Positions 36,724 to 46,579 of a stretch of DNA of 64,000 nt are shown here, piece by piece. Both the position numbers and the translations under genes were made by a program. Source of the DNA: Tetrapyrgos nigripes (taxonomy: Eukaryota > Basidiomycota > Agaricomycetes > Agaricales > Campanellaceae); NCBI GenBank assembly GCA_013368315.1, contig JAACJM010000075.1:186001-250000 (forward strand), read 5' to 3'. Position 1 is the first letter of the stretch. Each line of letters begins with the position of its first letter. A model generated the notes under the pieces. It was not told the origin of the DNA. It was given only the letters and a program-made list of their open reading frames with translations, and made no database searches.

Positions 36724-37720
36724 CTAAATAAGTTGCTGTAAATATACTGGTTTTCGTCTACGAGCTTCCTTTCGGACTTCCTCAAAAAGCTTCTTTCCCT
36801 TCTCCTTATCTGCCTTGGATTCCATGACACATATCAACCAGCTGGGATGAAGCACCAGCTGAATATTTGTCATTCTCTCCTGCCTGTCACTTCCAGTGAA
36901 CTCAACACCACGAACAATAAAATGAGACTCTCCACCAACAACACAATAGTACACTCGTTGAACAAGCAAACCTGTGTGTTCACCAACAATGATGACCATA
37001 AGTCCATGCTCAGTACAGGCAGAAGGCCATTGAAGTGGACCACAGATATTGGCTGGTGCAACACCAAGACGAGGTGGGCGCGTGTTGAAAATAACACCAT
37101 CTGATACGTGAACCCAGGCCTTCATTTTCGGCTCCAATAAGCTGACTTCCAAAGTCAACCCATTTAGACGTGGATTGAGAATCCAGTGCTTGTAGAAATG
37201 CTTTGAGAATAACATAAAACATAATAGAGTAAGTACTCACAGTGATTTCATGTTGAGAGTCATATTGGTCAGGAGTCCATGGAGCAGTGGCAGTATCAAG
37301 GCTGTCAACGTCTGAAGGAATGGGTGTAGTACTCCGTGGAACATTGACTGGAGCAGGCCAGCATTCAGGGGAATAAGGAACTTCACAAGGCATACAACAA
37401 TAATCAGGCCGTAGTGAATATCCTGTGTGATAGTGCCCTAGCGGATCAACGTCGTCTAGTGGCTGAAAATGACTGAAAGAATGATAAGTTACACAAACAT
37501 CACATAGAGTGCACACTTACTCGACATGACGGACATGATCATAGTCCAAGTTGATGCTCGGACAGACCTGGGTGCCAAATTTCTGAAGCTCAACATGAAG
37601 TTGCAAGCCACTGTAATTTGGAAACGGTCGAACATCGCGAACAATACCTCTGTATCCCTTCTCGCTACCCTTGACAACATAGACATGCTGTCCAATCCAG
37701 GGCGTCCGGCCAATATTCAT
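36724..37720 (-). CDS. KOW-domain protein of the Mutator-like element
   Basis: Three exons, 37521-37720, 37241-37472 and 36724-37200, join in phase to 302 residues plus a TAG stop. Residues about 6-50 form a KOW module (WIGQHVYVVKGSEKGYRGIV), the small beta-barrel found in Spt5 elongation factors and ribosomal proteins. A Pro/Asp/Ser-rich linker follows, and then a second beta-rich region that could be another KOW/Tudor-like fold (LEPKMKAWVHVSDG, VGEHTGLLVQRVYY). The tail is Lys/Arg/Glu-rich. The gene converges on the transposase gene 390 bp away and lies inside the same inverted repeats, so it is judged part of the element. No stop or frameshift is visible. Role in transposition is unknown; a link to transcription through KOW is inference. 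Confidence 0.8.
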
Positions 37721-38860
37721 AGATAGTATGTAACTTGTTTGAGAACTGATTTGCGATAGGAAGACAAAGCCGAGAGAGAGTGAAAAGGATGAAAGAAACT
37801 GATCGATGAAGCTTGCTGATAATTTCCGATGCGTCGGGTATTGGCTGGTCCGCACCTGACCCGCACCTGGCCCGCACCTGGCCCGCAATGATGTCATATG
37901 TGCGGGCCGCCCCGATAGATCTGCGGGTCAGTTCTCGGTGTGCGTGCCACTTTCCGAGTCATACATGTACAAAATTCGAACTTGCAAGAGTAGATACAAA
38001 CCTTCATACTTATACTATTCATCTTCTCATATTCACATATACATATCTACCATTTATATGTTTTGACAAGCAGGGATTAGCCCGATCGAAATTGAAAAAG
38101 AGTATGTATTAATAGTGTTTGCTAACGACATTGTCTAAGAGACTCAGAAAGTACATCAGACTACTTAAATAGAGGATTTTTCATTGAGATATCCTTCAGA
38201 GTGCATTTCTACGTAGTGGAGGAGGATTCGAACCGATATTTCGGCGGCACGCACATACACAGCCACTGACCCGCCGACCCGCAGGGGTGACCCGCACAAT
38301 TCTACACACTGAGAGCCGCAATAGTATTTGTCACCTCACTTGTTTAACAAGTGTCCTCATATTCATTTATTCTCATACGGGATGTGATAGCATAGACAAG
38401 GAGGAAGCCTTCACCTGAGTGAATACTTAAATCTCAGACACTGACAGTCCAGTCTGAGTCAATACCAGCACTAAAAATAAAAAGCTGAATACAGATGGAT
38501 GTATGTGTAATAGGGTGAATCTTCCTGACCTGCTGTATCTAGTATATCTAGTACAGTGATTTCATTGTCTAGAACACATTGTTTTCTGTATGAATCTGGG
38601 ATCCAGATTACAATCAGAATCATTTTGAAGCATAGGAAAGCCAGGTAGTAGCCCATCCTCAACTGTAGGATCATATTTGTCCACATATAGGTCTAGGGTA
38701 AATCAAGTCATTAAAGCACTTTTGCCTACGCCTTTTTCGTGATATGGACAACGAGTACGATAGCAGATAAATGAGTTAATTCCACTGAAGGGAAGTGTAC
38801 CCATGTACCACCATTTCCAAATATGACAAGCTTGTATTCCCATGAGGATCAGGCCTATAG

Positions 38861-39575
38861 GGCCACATTACAGGCAGCAAGGTGAACAATGAATAATACG
38901 TACTTCTTTACTGTTCTGAATGGGCATTTAGATCTCAGAAAGTGCACTAAGGAGCTTTTTCAAGAGGAAGCTATGGGAGAGGGAAAGAATCAAGGGAAGA
39001 GGTGTTGGTTTGAAAAACCTTAGAGAGAATAGAAGGTTTTAGCACTCATGTACTTATGACACAGCCTTCAGAATTTCAACAGCTTCACATACAATCCTTC
39101 CCTCGCTGGTTCTCATCTACTGTACACATTTGATATGTGACCAAATTCATGTTGATCACCTGAACCTGAGGATGAAGTTCATGAATCATCACATGTTGAT
39201 AATGGGGTGATGTGCAGCCCATATAGCCAGTCAAAGATTGTTGTTGTTGTCGTGGTGGTCAAGACACAATTTGACAGCCAACAGAAGCTCTACTTCAGTC
39301 CGAGTCGCATTTGTTCATACCTCTTCTGTATTGAGCTGCAGATGAAGTACACAGTCACTGGTACAAGTGGCCTTTGAGTGAAGGTTGGAGTAAAAGCGAT
39401 CACAATACCACATATCCATATCCTGTGATATTGTGAAAAAAATTAATCGAACAGATTTCAATCGAAATCGAACCAAATTCACACTTTTTCGTCTATTGAT
39501 CTCTCCCAAACTCAAGCTTCTATGCTCGTTCCTCTCTCTGAGAAAGAAAAAGAAAATATTTGGGTGAACATGTCT
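38861..39575. other. Intergenic stretch, no gene supported
   Basis: AT-rich sequence containing a short GTT/GTG repeat near 39240. No domain or element border was recognised. Confidence 0.35.
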
Positions 39576-39581
39576 CTGGGG

Positions 39582-41347
39582 TATGCTGTACTAAAGTGGA
39601 AGGTATTATTTCCAACTTAAAACACAGTTTCTGAACTCAAAAAGGCCTTAAGCGAGATTTTTAATTATCAAGAGCATGATGTGTGATGCCCAAAGTCCAA
39701 CACTGGCCCGAATTGAATTGAAAGGACACATGCCCTGAATTGCAAGTCATCCTCATCAAAAACATGAGCACCTTACCAAAATACAAGTCATCTTTCCAAA
39801 CACATGGAATGCCTTTTGAGTCCAGGATTCAAATTGTAGCAAAATAAATTTCCATATGATTTGTAAATATGACATTTTCCTGTCAATATCCTTGCTCTAC
39901 TGTGAGTTACCTACACTTCTTCTACTTTCCTTCCTTGAAATTATCTTCTGCATCAGTGACAGCTACAGCCTGAAAGGGACTCTGAGTGTTCTTGTTCCTT
40001 ATTCCAAAAACCCTCAGAAGCATCCTCAATCCTTCTTTATCCTTCCAATTACCACTACCCACTTTCCCCTAACGAGATTGACTTCTTCTGAGCTGGGTCA
40101 TTTATTGCTCCATAGTTGTCTGTGGATCCCCTTAGATTGCAAGCACATCATCATAGGACCTTAATTTATCATACCAATACTTATTCAATTCATTCCTTTA
40201 GGAACACAGACAATATTCGCAAAGTAGTATATATAGTGTAGGATATTTGTCCTGTATCCCTACTCTAGTCTGGTCTTATCATACAGACCTTGCCTTATTC
40301 TGCTTGTTTCTTAGTGTCACGAATCGCCGCTCTATTCACCTCCCTATTCATTTCTTAACTCCACGGACTATTACTCATAAGGACTAATATTCATTTCTCT
40401 CATATTCCCATCATCATCTCCCTTGTCTACAATTACCATCACTTGATCTGACACGTACATCTTTTATCTCCTCCGATTCCTATCTCCATGGATATTCTCA
40501 CCTATTCACTTATTCTCAATTCACTTCTCTCATATATATACCATGGGACTTGTAGTTAGTTCTTTAGTCTGTTCACTTTGTCTCCACTCCACTCTCAGTA
40601 CAGTGCAGTGTTGAGCATAGTCAGCTACTCATCTGCTACTCGTTTCTACTATTCTCTCTCTCTCTCTCTCGTCTCATTGTAACCTTGTCAATCTATCTTG
40701 TTCATCGTGTGACTTGGGTGGTTATTTGCTAAGTGACAACGTTCTTGACACTTAGTGTCATTGTCACCTTGCCTAAACATCTTCAGCTCAGTTCTGACAC
40801 TGAGGGAGAAGGACTGGGGCAGATGACTTTGGCGCCATAAGCCCCTAAGTGCCCTTGATGCATCTTTTGACAGGACATAGCTGATAGTTGGACTTCCCCA
40901 TACATGATGTGTCACTTGCATTCTATTCTTTCTCATTTGATCAACCAATAACATTCATTTCAAGTGCTGATAATGTATACAAACCAATCCATGTATCTTC
41001 ATCTTCAGCCACAGCTATACCCATTGTTTTCTTGTTAATTTTGACCCAAATCATGACCAAATCATACAGGAATCATATCTTTTCAAATAGATTTAGTACA
41101 ATATAGCCAGTGAAGACAGGAGGTAAGTCATCAATTCAGAGAGACAAGTTACAATTTGGTAATGCGCTGCTGTTTTTGGTGAGGTCAACTTACGATTCAG
41201 GACTCATGCTCATCAATTCGGGACAGTGTTGGACTTTGGGTTGTCACACATCACACTCTTGATAGTTCAGAATCTCGCTTAAGGCCTTTTGAGTTCAGAA
41301 ACTGTGTTTTAAGTTGGAAATAATACTTTCCACTTTAGTACAGCATA
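39582..41347. mobile_element. Long-TIR DNA element with nested LTR (1766 bp)
   Basis: About 140 bases at 39582-39720 are repeated in inverted form at 41210-41347, beginning TATGCTGTACTAAAGTGGA. CTGGGG flanks both sides (39576-39581 and 41348-41353), giving an apparent 6-bp target duplication. Without the nested solo LTR and its duplication the element would be about 1.32 kb. No transposase is recognised, so it is non-autonomous. The superfamily is unclear: the duplication is shorter than for hAT (8) or Mutator (9-11). Confidence 0.82.
40315..40750 (+). mobile_element. Solo LTR nested in the long-TIR element (436 bp)
   Basis: The element begins TGTCACGAATCG and ends GTTCTTGACA, with CTTAG at 40310-40314 and 40751-40755. 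ATATATATACC near 40536 is a TATA-like box, and a (CT)n tract lies near 40652-40670. It shares several blocks with the LTR at 20261-20742. Confidence 0.9.
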
Positions 41348-41364
41348 CTGGGGCATCTGGTTTT

Positions 41365-42500
41365 TCAAGCCACTCAAGCTACCTGAGCTTGAGTAGCTTG
41401 AGTGTAGCATGAGTGTAGCTTGACTCTCCTTTTTGAGTGTGGCTGTGCTTATGCTACTGTAATCAACTTCACTACACTTCATTTCACAACAAGTTACTCA
41501 CATTTGAAGGACCATTCATCAAGGAGATGTATATTTTACACACCACATGTCTCATTGTAAATTGGTTTAGCTTCTACAGAGTCAAGTACATACACTTTAA
41601 AATTGCAGTCTCGTTTTGTGCAAGTCTTAGCTAGAGTTTTCCAACTGTGTTAGACAGCTTGCTTTGTGAATATGGTAACCCAGAGAGAACAGGCAGATCC
41701 TATGAATGAGGTTTCAGTATAGAAAGGCAATGTCAATCATTTTACAAGCCAAAAAATAGTCTAGACATATTCAAGAGGAATTAGGGCACATCAAAGGCAT
41801 TTTATGGGCATATAAAGTAGCTGGAGGAAGCTTGAGAGTAGCTTGGGGTAGCTTGAGAGTAGCTTGAGTAGCTTGAGTATAGCTTGAGTGTAGGTTGAGT
41901 GTAGGTTGAGTGTAGGTTGAGTGTAGTTTGACTGTAACTTGAGTACAGCTTGAGTATAGCTTGAGGTGGCTTGATGAGTGTGGCTTGAGTGTGGCTTGAG
42001 TATAGCTCGAGTATAGTAGCTTGAGGGTAGCTTGGCTTTCCATTTTGGGTATGACTGTGCTTATTCCAGTCTAGTCAACTTCACTACACTTCATTTTATA
42101 TTAAGTTACTTGCATTGAAAGGGCCATTCATTGAGCAGCTGTATATTGTACATACCACATTCTTCATTGCCAATTGTTTTAGCCTCTAATGAGTTGAGTA
42201 CATAAACTTTAAAATTGCAGAGATAGAAATACAGTGATCTAGAGAGAACAGGCATATCCATATTAACGAGTTTCTAGTATTCAGAGGCAATGACAATAGT
42301 TTTACAAACCAAAAAAATAGTTTAGACAAATTTAAAAGAGATTAGGACATCAAAGGCATTTCATAGGCATAGAAGTCCCTTTTGCGTCATTTTGAGATGG
42401 CTCAAGAGTAGCTGGAGCAACATTGAGGTAGTCTGAGTGTAGCTTAAGGGTAGCTTGAGGGAAGCTTGAGGTAGCTTGAGTAGCTTGAGTGGTAGCTTGA
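41365..42500 (+). repeat. GTAGCTTGAG minisatellite blocks with duplicated spacer
   Basis: A 9-10-bp word around GTAGCTTGAG is repeated in three blocks at about 41373-41423, 41817-42035 and 42400-42500. The spacers at about 41435-41620 and 42045-42225 are homologous to each other (ACTTCACTACACTTCATTT, ACTTTAAAATTGCAG and other shared words). The array is thus a higher-order tandem duplication. Open frames on the minus strand here are by-products of the repeat. Confidence 0.85.
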
Positions 42501-42509
42501 AAAAATGGT

Positions 42510-44262
42510 GGCCCCGTCTCTGGATCTGACTAACCCAGGACGTGCAAGGATGAACTTAACCATAGTAGCAGCATAAATAAATAATTTGCCAGATCTTTCT
42601 GCAAGTTCTTTGATATAAGTATCCTTCTCCTCCTCTGGAATCATCAATTCCTTGAACTCCTCATTTATGAGCTTCATAATATCTTCCTTTACCACAGTTT
42701 CCTCAACATCATGCAAAAACATTCCATCAACTTCACAGCCATAGGGTGGAGGTCTATCTATCCTCAAATGTTTTGTATATATCCTTTAGGCCTACTAGTA
42801 AACAGAAACTTCAATCCAGCCATCATTCGATTTTGAATAGCAGGTATCAAAGCACTGAGGACTGATGAGATGTCTTCACATTCATCCAATGCATTGACCA
42901 CAACTACTACAGTTTGCATATTTGTTCTGGCTATTTCATTCCAAGGATTCATGAGAAGAAGGTTAAGCTGGGTGGAAGGTGGCTTAGGAAACACACCAGG
43001 TTCCTTTCTGAAAATCTCTACAAATACTTCTGCAAATGCTTGCAACTGATGTGCAAACTGGTTACAAGGCCAAAGAATGAGGCTGAGTTGTTTACACTCA
43101 CTTTCTGCCTGTGGCTATATGAGTTGGTCCTGATTTTTCCCTTGACCCATCCGCATACGACATGTCCATTGGTCCATGATCTGGTTCATGGTCTTGACTG
43201 TGGAAGCAAAACGCAATCAGGAGTCAGACTAAGTAGAAGCGGTGCGCAATGAGAGTGAAGGGAGACCTTTGCGAGTCTGTGTGGTCTCCATGCTCAAGGT
43301 AGTTGTGACAGATCTTCCCTACAAGTTACATGTGTCCTGTTTTATTGCTCAGCCTGGGTATTTTTGCTAATCACATCAAAATCACATCCGATGGCTATAG
43401 GGGTTCATATATACATGTTGTTCTTCACTAAGCCAATGGGTTTCTGGCGTCCCAATTTACAATGGTCACGGTCAGCCAAGGAAGACCAGGCGTACCAAAG
43501 GTCTTCGCTGTACTCCTGATGATTGGAAGAATGTATCTTCTGTTCTGTTGTTGACAGAAGAAATTCCAGCGGGGAGTGTGTGCTCATTCGGTTATATAGT
43601 TGGATATTACACTGGTAGGAGAGAAGAAGTGGCGTTGAATCTCAAGTTTGTAACTGTCTGGTCTGATCCAGTGAAAAATGAAAAAATAAAATAATCTGTT
43701 AGTCCAAAATTCATGTACTCCACTGATTTTGGAGAGATAAGAAGTTCAATGACAAATAATATGTACTGTATATTTGGTAAATAGTCCCAATTTCATGCAC
43801 ACATAGGGAGGGAGGGAAAAAGAAGTTCTAGAATAAATAATATGTACTTTATAATTCTGGGAAATGATGGCCTCATACTCGCCACGCTTCAGCGATGGCC
43901 CACAATCCCTTCATATGCATAGTGGGAATAATCAGGCTGTGACCTCTGCATTCTGGAATTTGTCGAGAGCAGAAGAATGCGGCACCAAGCAAGTTCTTCT
44001 CTTCTAGCTTCTTGCAAAATGACATTGCAATGGTACTTTCGCCTGTTCCTGTCATTCTACAGATCCAATATCCAACATTTTTGATAGGTGATTCTCCAGT
44101 TGCCCAATCTTCAATCTCCCTGAGAATGGCTTCTCTTGTTCCCTTTGTGCACTCCCTTTGAGTATTCTCTGTACCATCATCAGCATTATATAGTGCTGTA
44201 TATGCAATTGGCATATTCTTGATAATCTCATTCTGCAAAGGATTCTGAGAAGGACTTGTCAC
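42510..44262 (-). pseudogene. NACHT NTPase (fungal NLR-like) relic
   Basis: The first part (43915-44262) reads TKGTREAILREIEDWA followed by WICRMTGTGESTIAMSF, where the P-loop Lys of GTGKST is Glu (codon 44038-44040), then LGAAFFCSRQIPECR..LIIPT. The next expected residues, HQLQAFAEVFVEIF, reappear only at about 43060, after some 850 bases of unrelated sequence. The second part has the Walker B-like VVVVVNALDECED (near 42880), the sensor FLFTSRPKG and, after a shift, GKLFIYAATMVKFI. This order is that of NACHT domains in fungal STAND/NLR proteins, usually linked to non-self recognition. No effector domain or repeat domain is recognised on either side. The mutated P-loop, insertion and frame shift make it non-functional. 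Confidence 0.72.
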
Positions 44263-44299
44263 ATAATAGTTATGCCAACCTCTGGCTATATCATTGAAA

Positions 44300-46400
44300 G
44301 TGGTATTCTTGATACTAAAATTGGAAGCATTTTGCAGAATGCTTCAAATTGAGTGTAAACTCTTCAGTGCTATTCCAAAGGAATTAAAGAACATTTGCTC
44401 ACCTATGATCCCCTGATCTGGCAGTAGTGTCCTTGGTAGAATTATCTGACATGAGTCTTTACACAGTGATTAGTATTAAACTACCTGAATAAAAGTTATT
44501 TCAAAGCAATCAAGAAAAATTTGCTTACTTCTGACTCCCTGTTCCACCAATAGTGTTGTTGGTCAAATTATCTTGCTCTGGAACATTAGAGCCCAGTGCT
44601 GATTCAGATTGAACTGTTTTTGATCTTCAAGAGTGTGACTCCTTTGTTCTAGATAGCCTGTTCAAATAAGATGAGAATCCACCAGACAGTGATGCTGTCA
44701 CAGGTAATGGTAGAGTCCATGGGTCACGCTATGTAACCCAAGTTATCCTTGAGTAAGTATGACACATGGATTATGCCAATAGCTGTAACAGTGTAAACAG
44801 TCAGACAAGAAATTAACATACCGAATTCCGCGGGCCACTTTAGAACTAATGTTCCCCATTGCCTGCTGACAGGAGATGCGGTTCGAGTGAAGAAGCAACA
44901 AAAGAGTCAATAAAGGATTGATGGCTCTGCGAAAGTCAAACATTTGTCTTGACCATGTGAATTGACAGAAGGCGTTTGTTATGATGCGAACCAAAACGAC
45001 GCGTAAGTGTTACAGTGTGAACAAGACACGTTAGTAGAAACATGATTACGAAGCATAATAACTGACATGTACTGATAGTAGGGCTACACGCTGATCAAGT
45101 AGCTCATAAAAAGTGTTCCGAACGAATCATAAGTTTAAACAATCCGTGCGAAGCAAAGCTTAGCATTAAATTTTCTTCTCATTCTCATTCCTCACTTGAA
45201 TGAACTCGACTATGAGTGATGGTAATTATAATAGATATCGCAACACAGGCCAACACAGATTACCCTTATCCTCAGACCTCCTTCCTATATATGTGACTAT
45301 CGGGTATACGGTATAGCAAGTGGTGAACCGTTCCATACCTCTGAAGTTCTTCGAGATTCATTCATGGTCAATTGAACACTATCTTCATACCTACCCTTTG
45401 TTTGAATGAGTATTCAGCATACTTACCGGTTTGAACAAGTCCTGAATCGTACTTTGAGCTACATACTCCAAAGTATCGGCAGACCTGTGCTTGCGAGTTG
45501 CAGATCCGGTTGCCGGCGGCGGCAGTGGAGTTGGAAGGGCAGGGTCCTACTTTTAGGGAATATGAAAGATTCGAGTGCAAAATGTAACGATCGCCTTGGT
45601 CTATAGTCCATAGTACTTACGTGTTTCATACTTCTTACTTCCTTTTACTGATACTTCCTAGTATTTCATACGCTCATTACTTCCAAGTTCTCTTAGTTGT
45701 TTCTTATGATACTTGTCCCAGGGGGACGGAGAAAAATAATTAAGGATATAGGACCAGAAAATTTTTTAACACCTCCGACAGCTGAACCAACTAACACCCT
45801 TGTGGGAATATACTATATATAGAAGGTATTTGTAAGCACATGTGCGCATTATCCGCCCAAATAAGTCGCTTCAACCTCCCGCTACCGTCAAGCACGTTTC
45901 TGCTTTGTGCAAGCCTCACATTCCCATTTGTTGGAGGGATATGCGAGCCCTACACATGTCAAATAGTACTTTTTGAAAACATCAGTATCCAACCTTCAAC
46001 TGTCTCATGACAGGGCTAGCACTCACAAATATTGTCTCGCATTGGTCTCGCAGCTTTTCTTTGGCAAGTAATGTCACAGTTTTGAGGATCTGAGGTCTCT
46101 TCTTCACTGATTTACTCTCCACAGATATATACCTGAATCCTATAACTCATGTCATTGCTTTGTACACAGTATTAGTACTTTTATTCACCTGTGGAAGCTC
46201 AGGCATGTTACTGGGAGTGTTTGACATGGCACTCAGTACCAGTACTCGCTCTTGCAGACTCAAATTTACCATCAAAAATGGTACTGAAGTACTAAAATTT
46301 TCTGACATGAGAAAAAAATTTAAGAGGATCTTGGGCTGAACCCTGAACTAGCCCTATATCACTCGGCTAAATTTTCCCTCCCCCTTGTACTTGTCTCATA
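44300..46400. other. Intergenic stretch, no gene supported
   Basis: Short open frames only. Sequence near 44743-44994 on the minus strand has a 83-codon frame without recognised domain. This may include eroded upstream exons of the NACHT relic. Confidence 0.3.
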
Positions 46401-46496
46401 TGATCCGGACTTATATTATCTAAGCTTGTATTCTAGTAGTAGTACTTTAGTCGAATCAACTCTAGTTTTCCCTCTTATTGTTCTCCTAGTCGTCAG

Positions 46497-46566
46497 CTCA
46501 AAGGGTTTAGCCAAAGCCCTTACACAAAACTGCAAGCAGAATTATAACCAACTGAGCTAGTCGGCC
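46497..46566 (-). repeat. tRNA-like sequence heading dispersed repeat copy 1
   Basis: Read on the minus strand it begins GGCCGACTAGCTCAGTTGG, which matches a tRNA acceptor strand, D-arm and internal A box. The anticodon arm is not recognisable, the 3' side does not pair with the 5' acceptor strand, and the B box is poor. It is therefore not a functional tRNA gene. The same type of head occurs at 51262-51330. Confidence 0.55.
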
Positions 46567-46579
46567 ACAAAAATATGTA

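Larger units (their letters stand above)
29363..38311 (+). mobile_element. Mutator-like element with USP-like, Ulp1-like and KOW proteins (8.95 kb)
   Basis: The ends share an inverted repeat of about 50 bp (the AGAATTGTGCGGGTCA core is identical; 29371-29386 against 38288-38303) rich in GCGGGTC words. A perfect 10-bp duplication AGAGCCGCAA flanks the element (29353-29362 and 38312-38321). A 9-11-bp duplication and long terminal repeats point to the Mutator/MULE superfamily, in agreement with the encoded transposase. GC-rich CCCGCACCTG repeats also occur inside the right end near 37855-37900. The element carries two convergent genes (30444-36335 plus, 36724-37720 minus). Its left 800 bp hosts a nested CACTA-like element and a hAT end. 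It lies in the ras-like gene between two exons. Confidence 0.85.
28460..38860 (-). pseudogene. Ras-like small GTPase gene interrupted by a 9-kb transposon
   Basis: Exons of one Ras protein are found in order on the minus strand. YKLVIFGNG is near 38805-38841 and the G1 motif GVGKSALM near 38707-38731. [11 protein letters not shown] is near 38657-38690, followed by SYRKQC...DILDTAGQE (G2/G3, about 38505-38600). Then come GEGFLLVYAITS (38379-38414), TSFKFLNWVHSQI and NKCDLEDK (G4, about 28950-29085), EGQELARRIGCQIFETSAKE (G5, about 28720-28900) and a last exon 28460-28662 ending GCCRGCVIL. The terminal CVIL is a CAAX box predicted to be geranylgeranylated, with upstream Cys for palmitoylation. 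Between the ITS and TSF segments sits the element 29363-38311. TGA at 38703-38705 and a GT-to-AT change at the donor near 38655-38656 disable the gene, and the residues after GQE are not convincingly found. The G4-CAAX half looks well preserved. Confidence 0.75.

Noticed and set aside
41771..42043. Minus-strand frame rich in Ser-Ser-Tyr-Thr-Gln repeats
   Set aside because: Direct translation of the GTAGCTTGAG minisatellite, not a gene.
46497..46566. Functional tRNA gene
   Set aside because: Only the 5' half resembles a tRNA; acceptor pairing, anticodon arm and B box are missing or poor.
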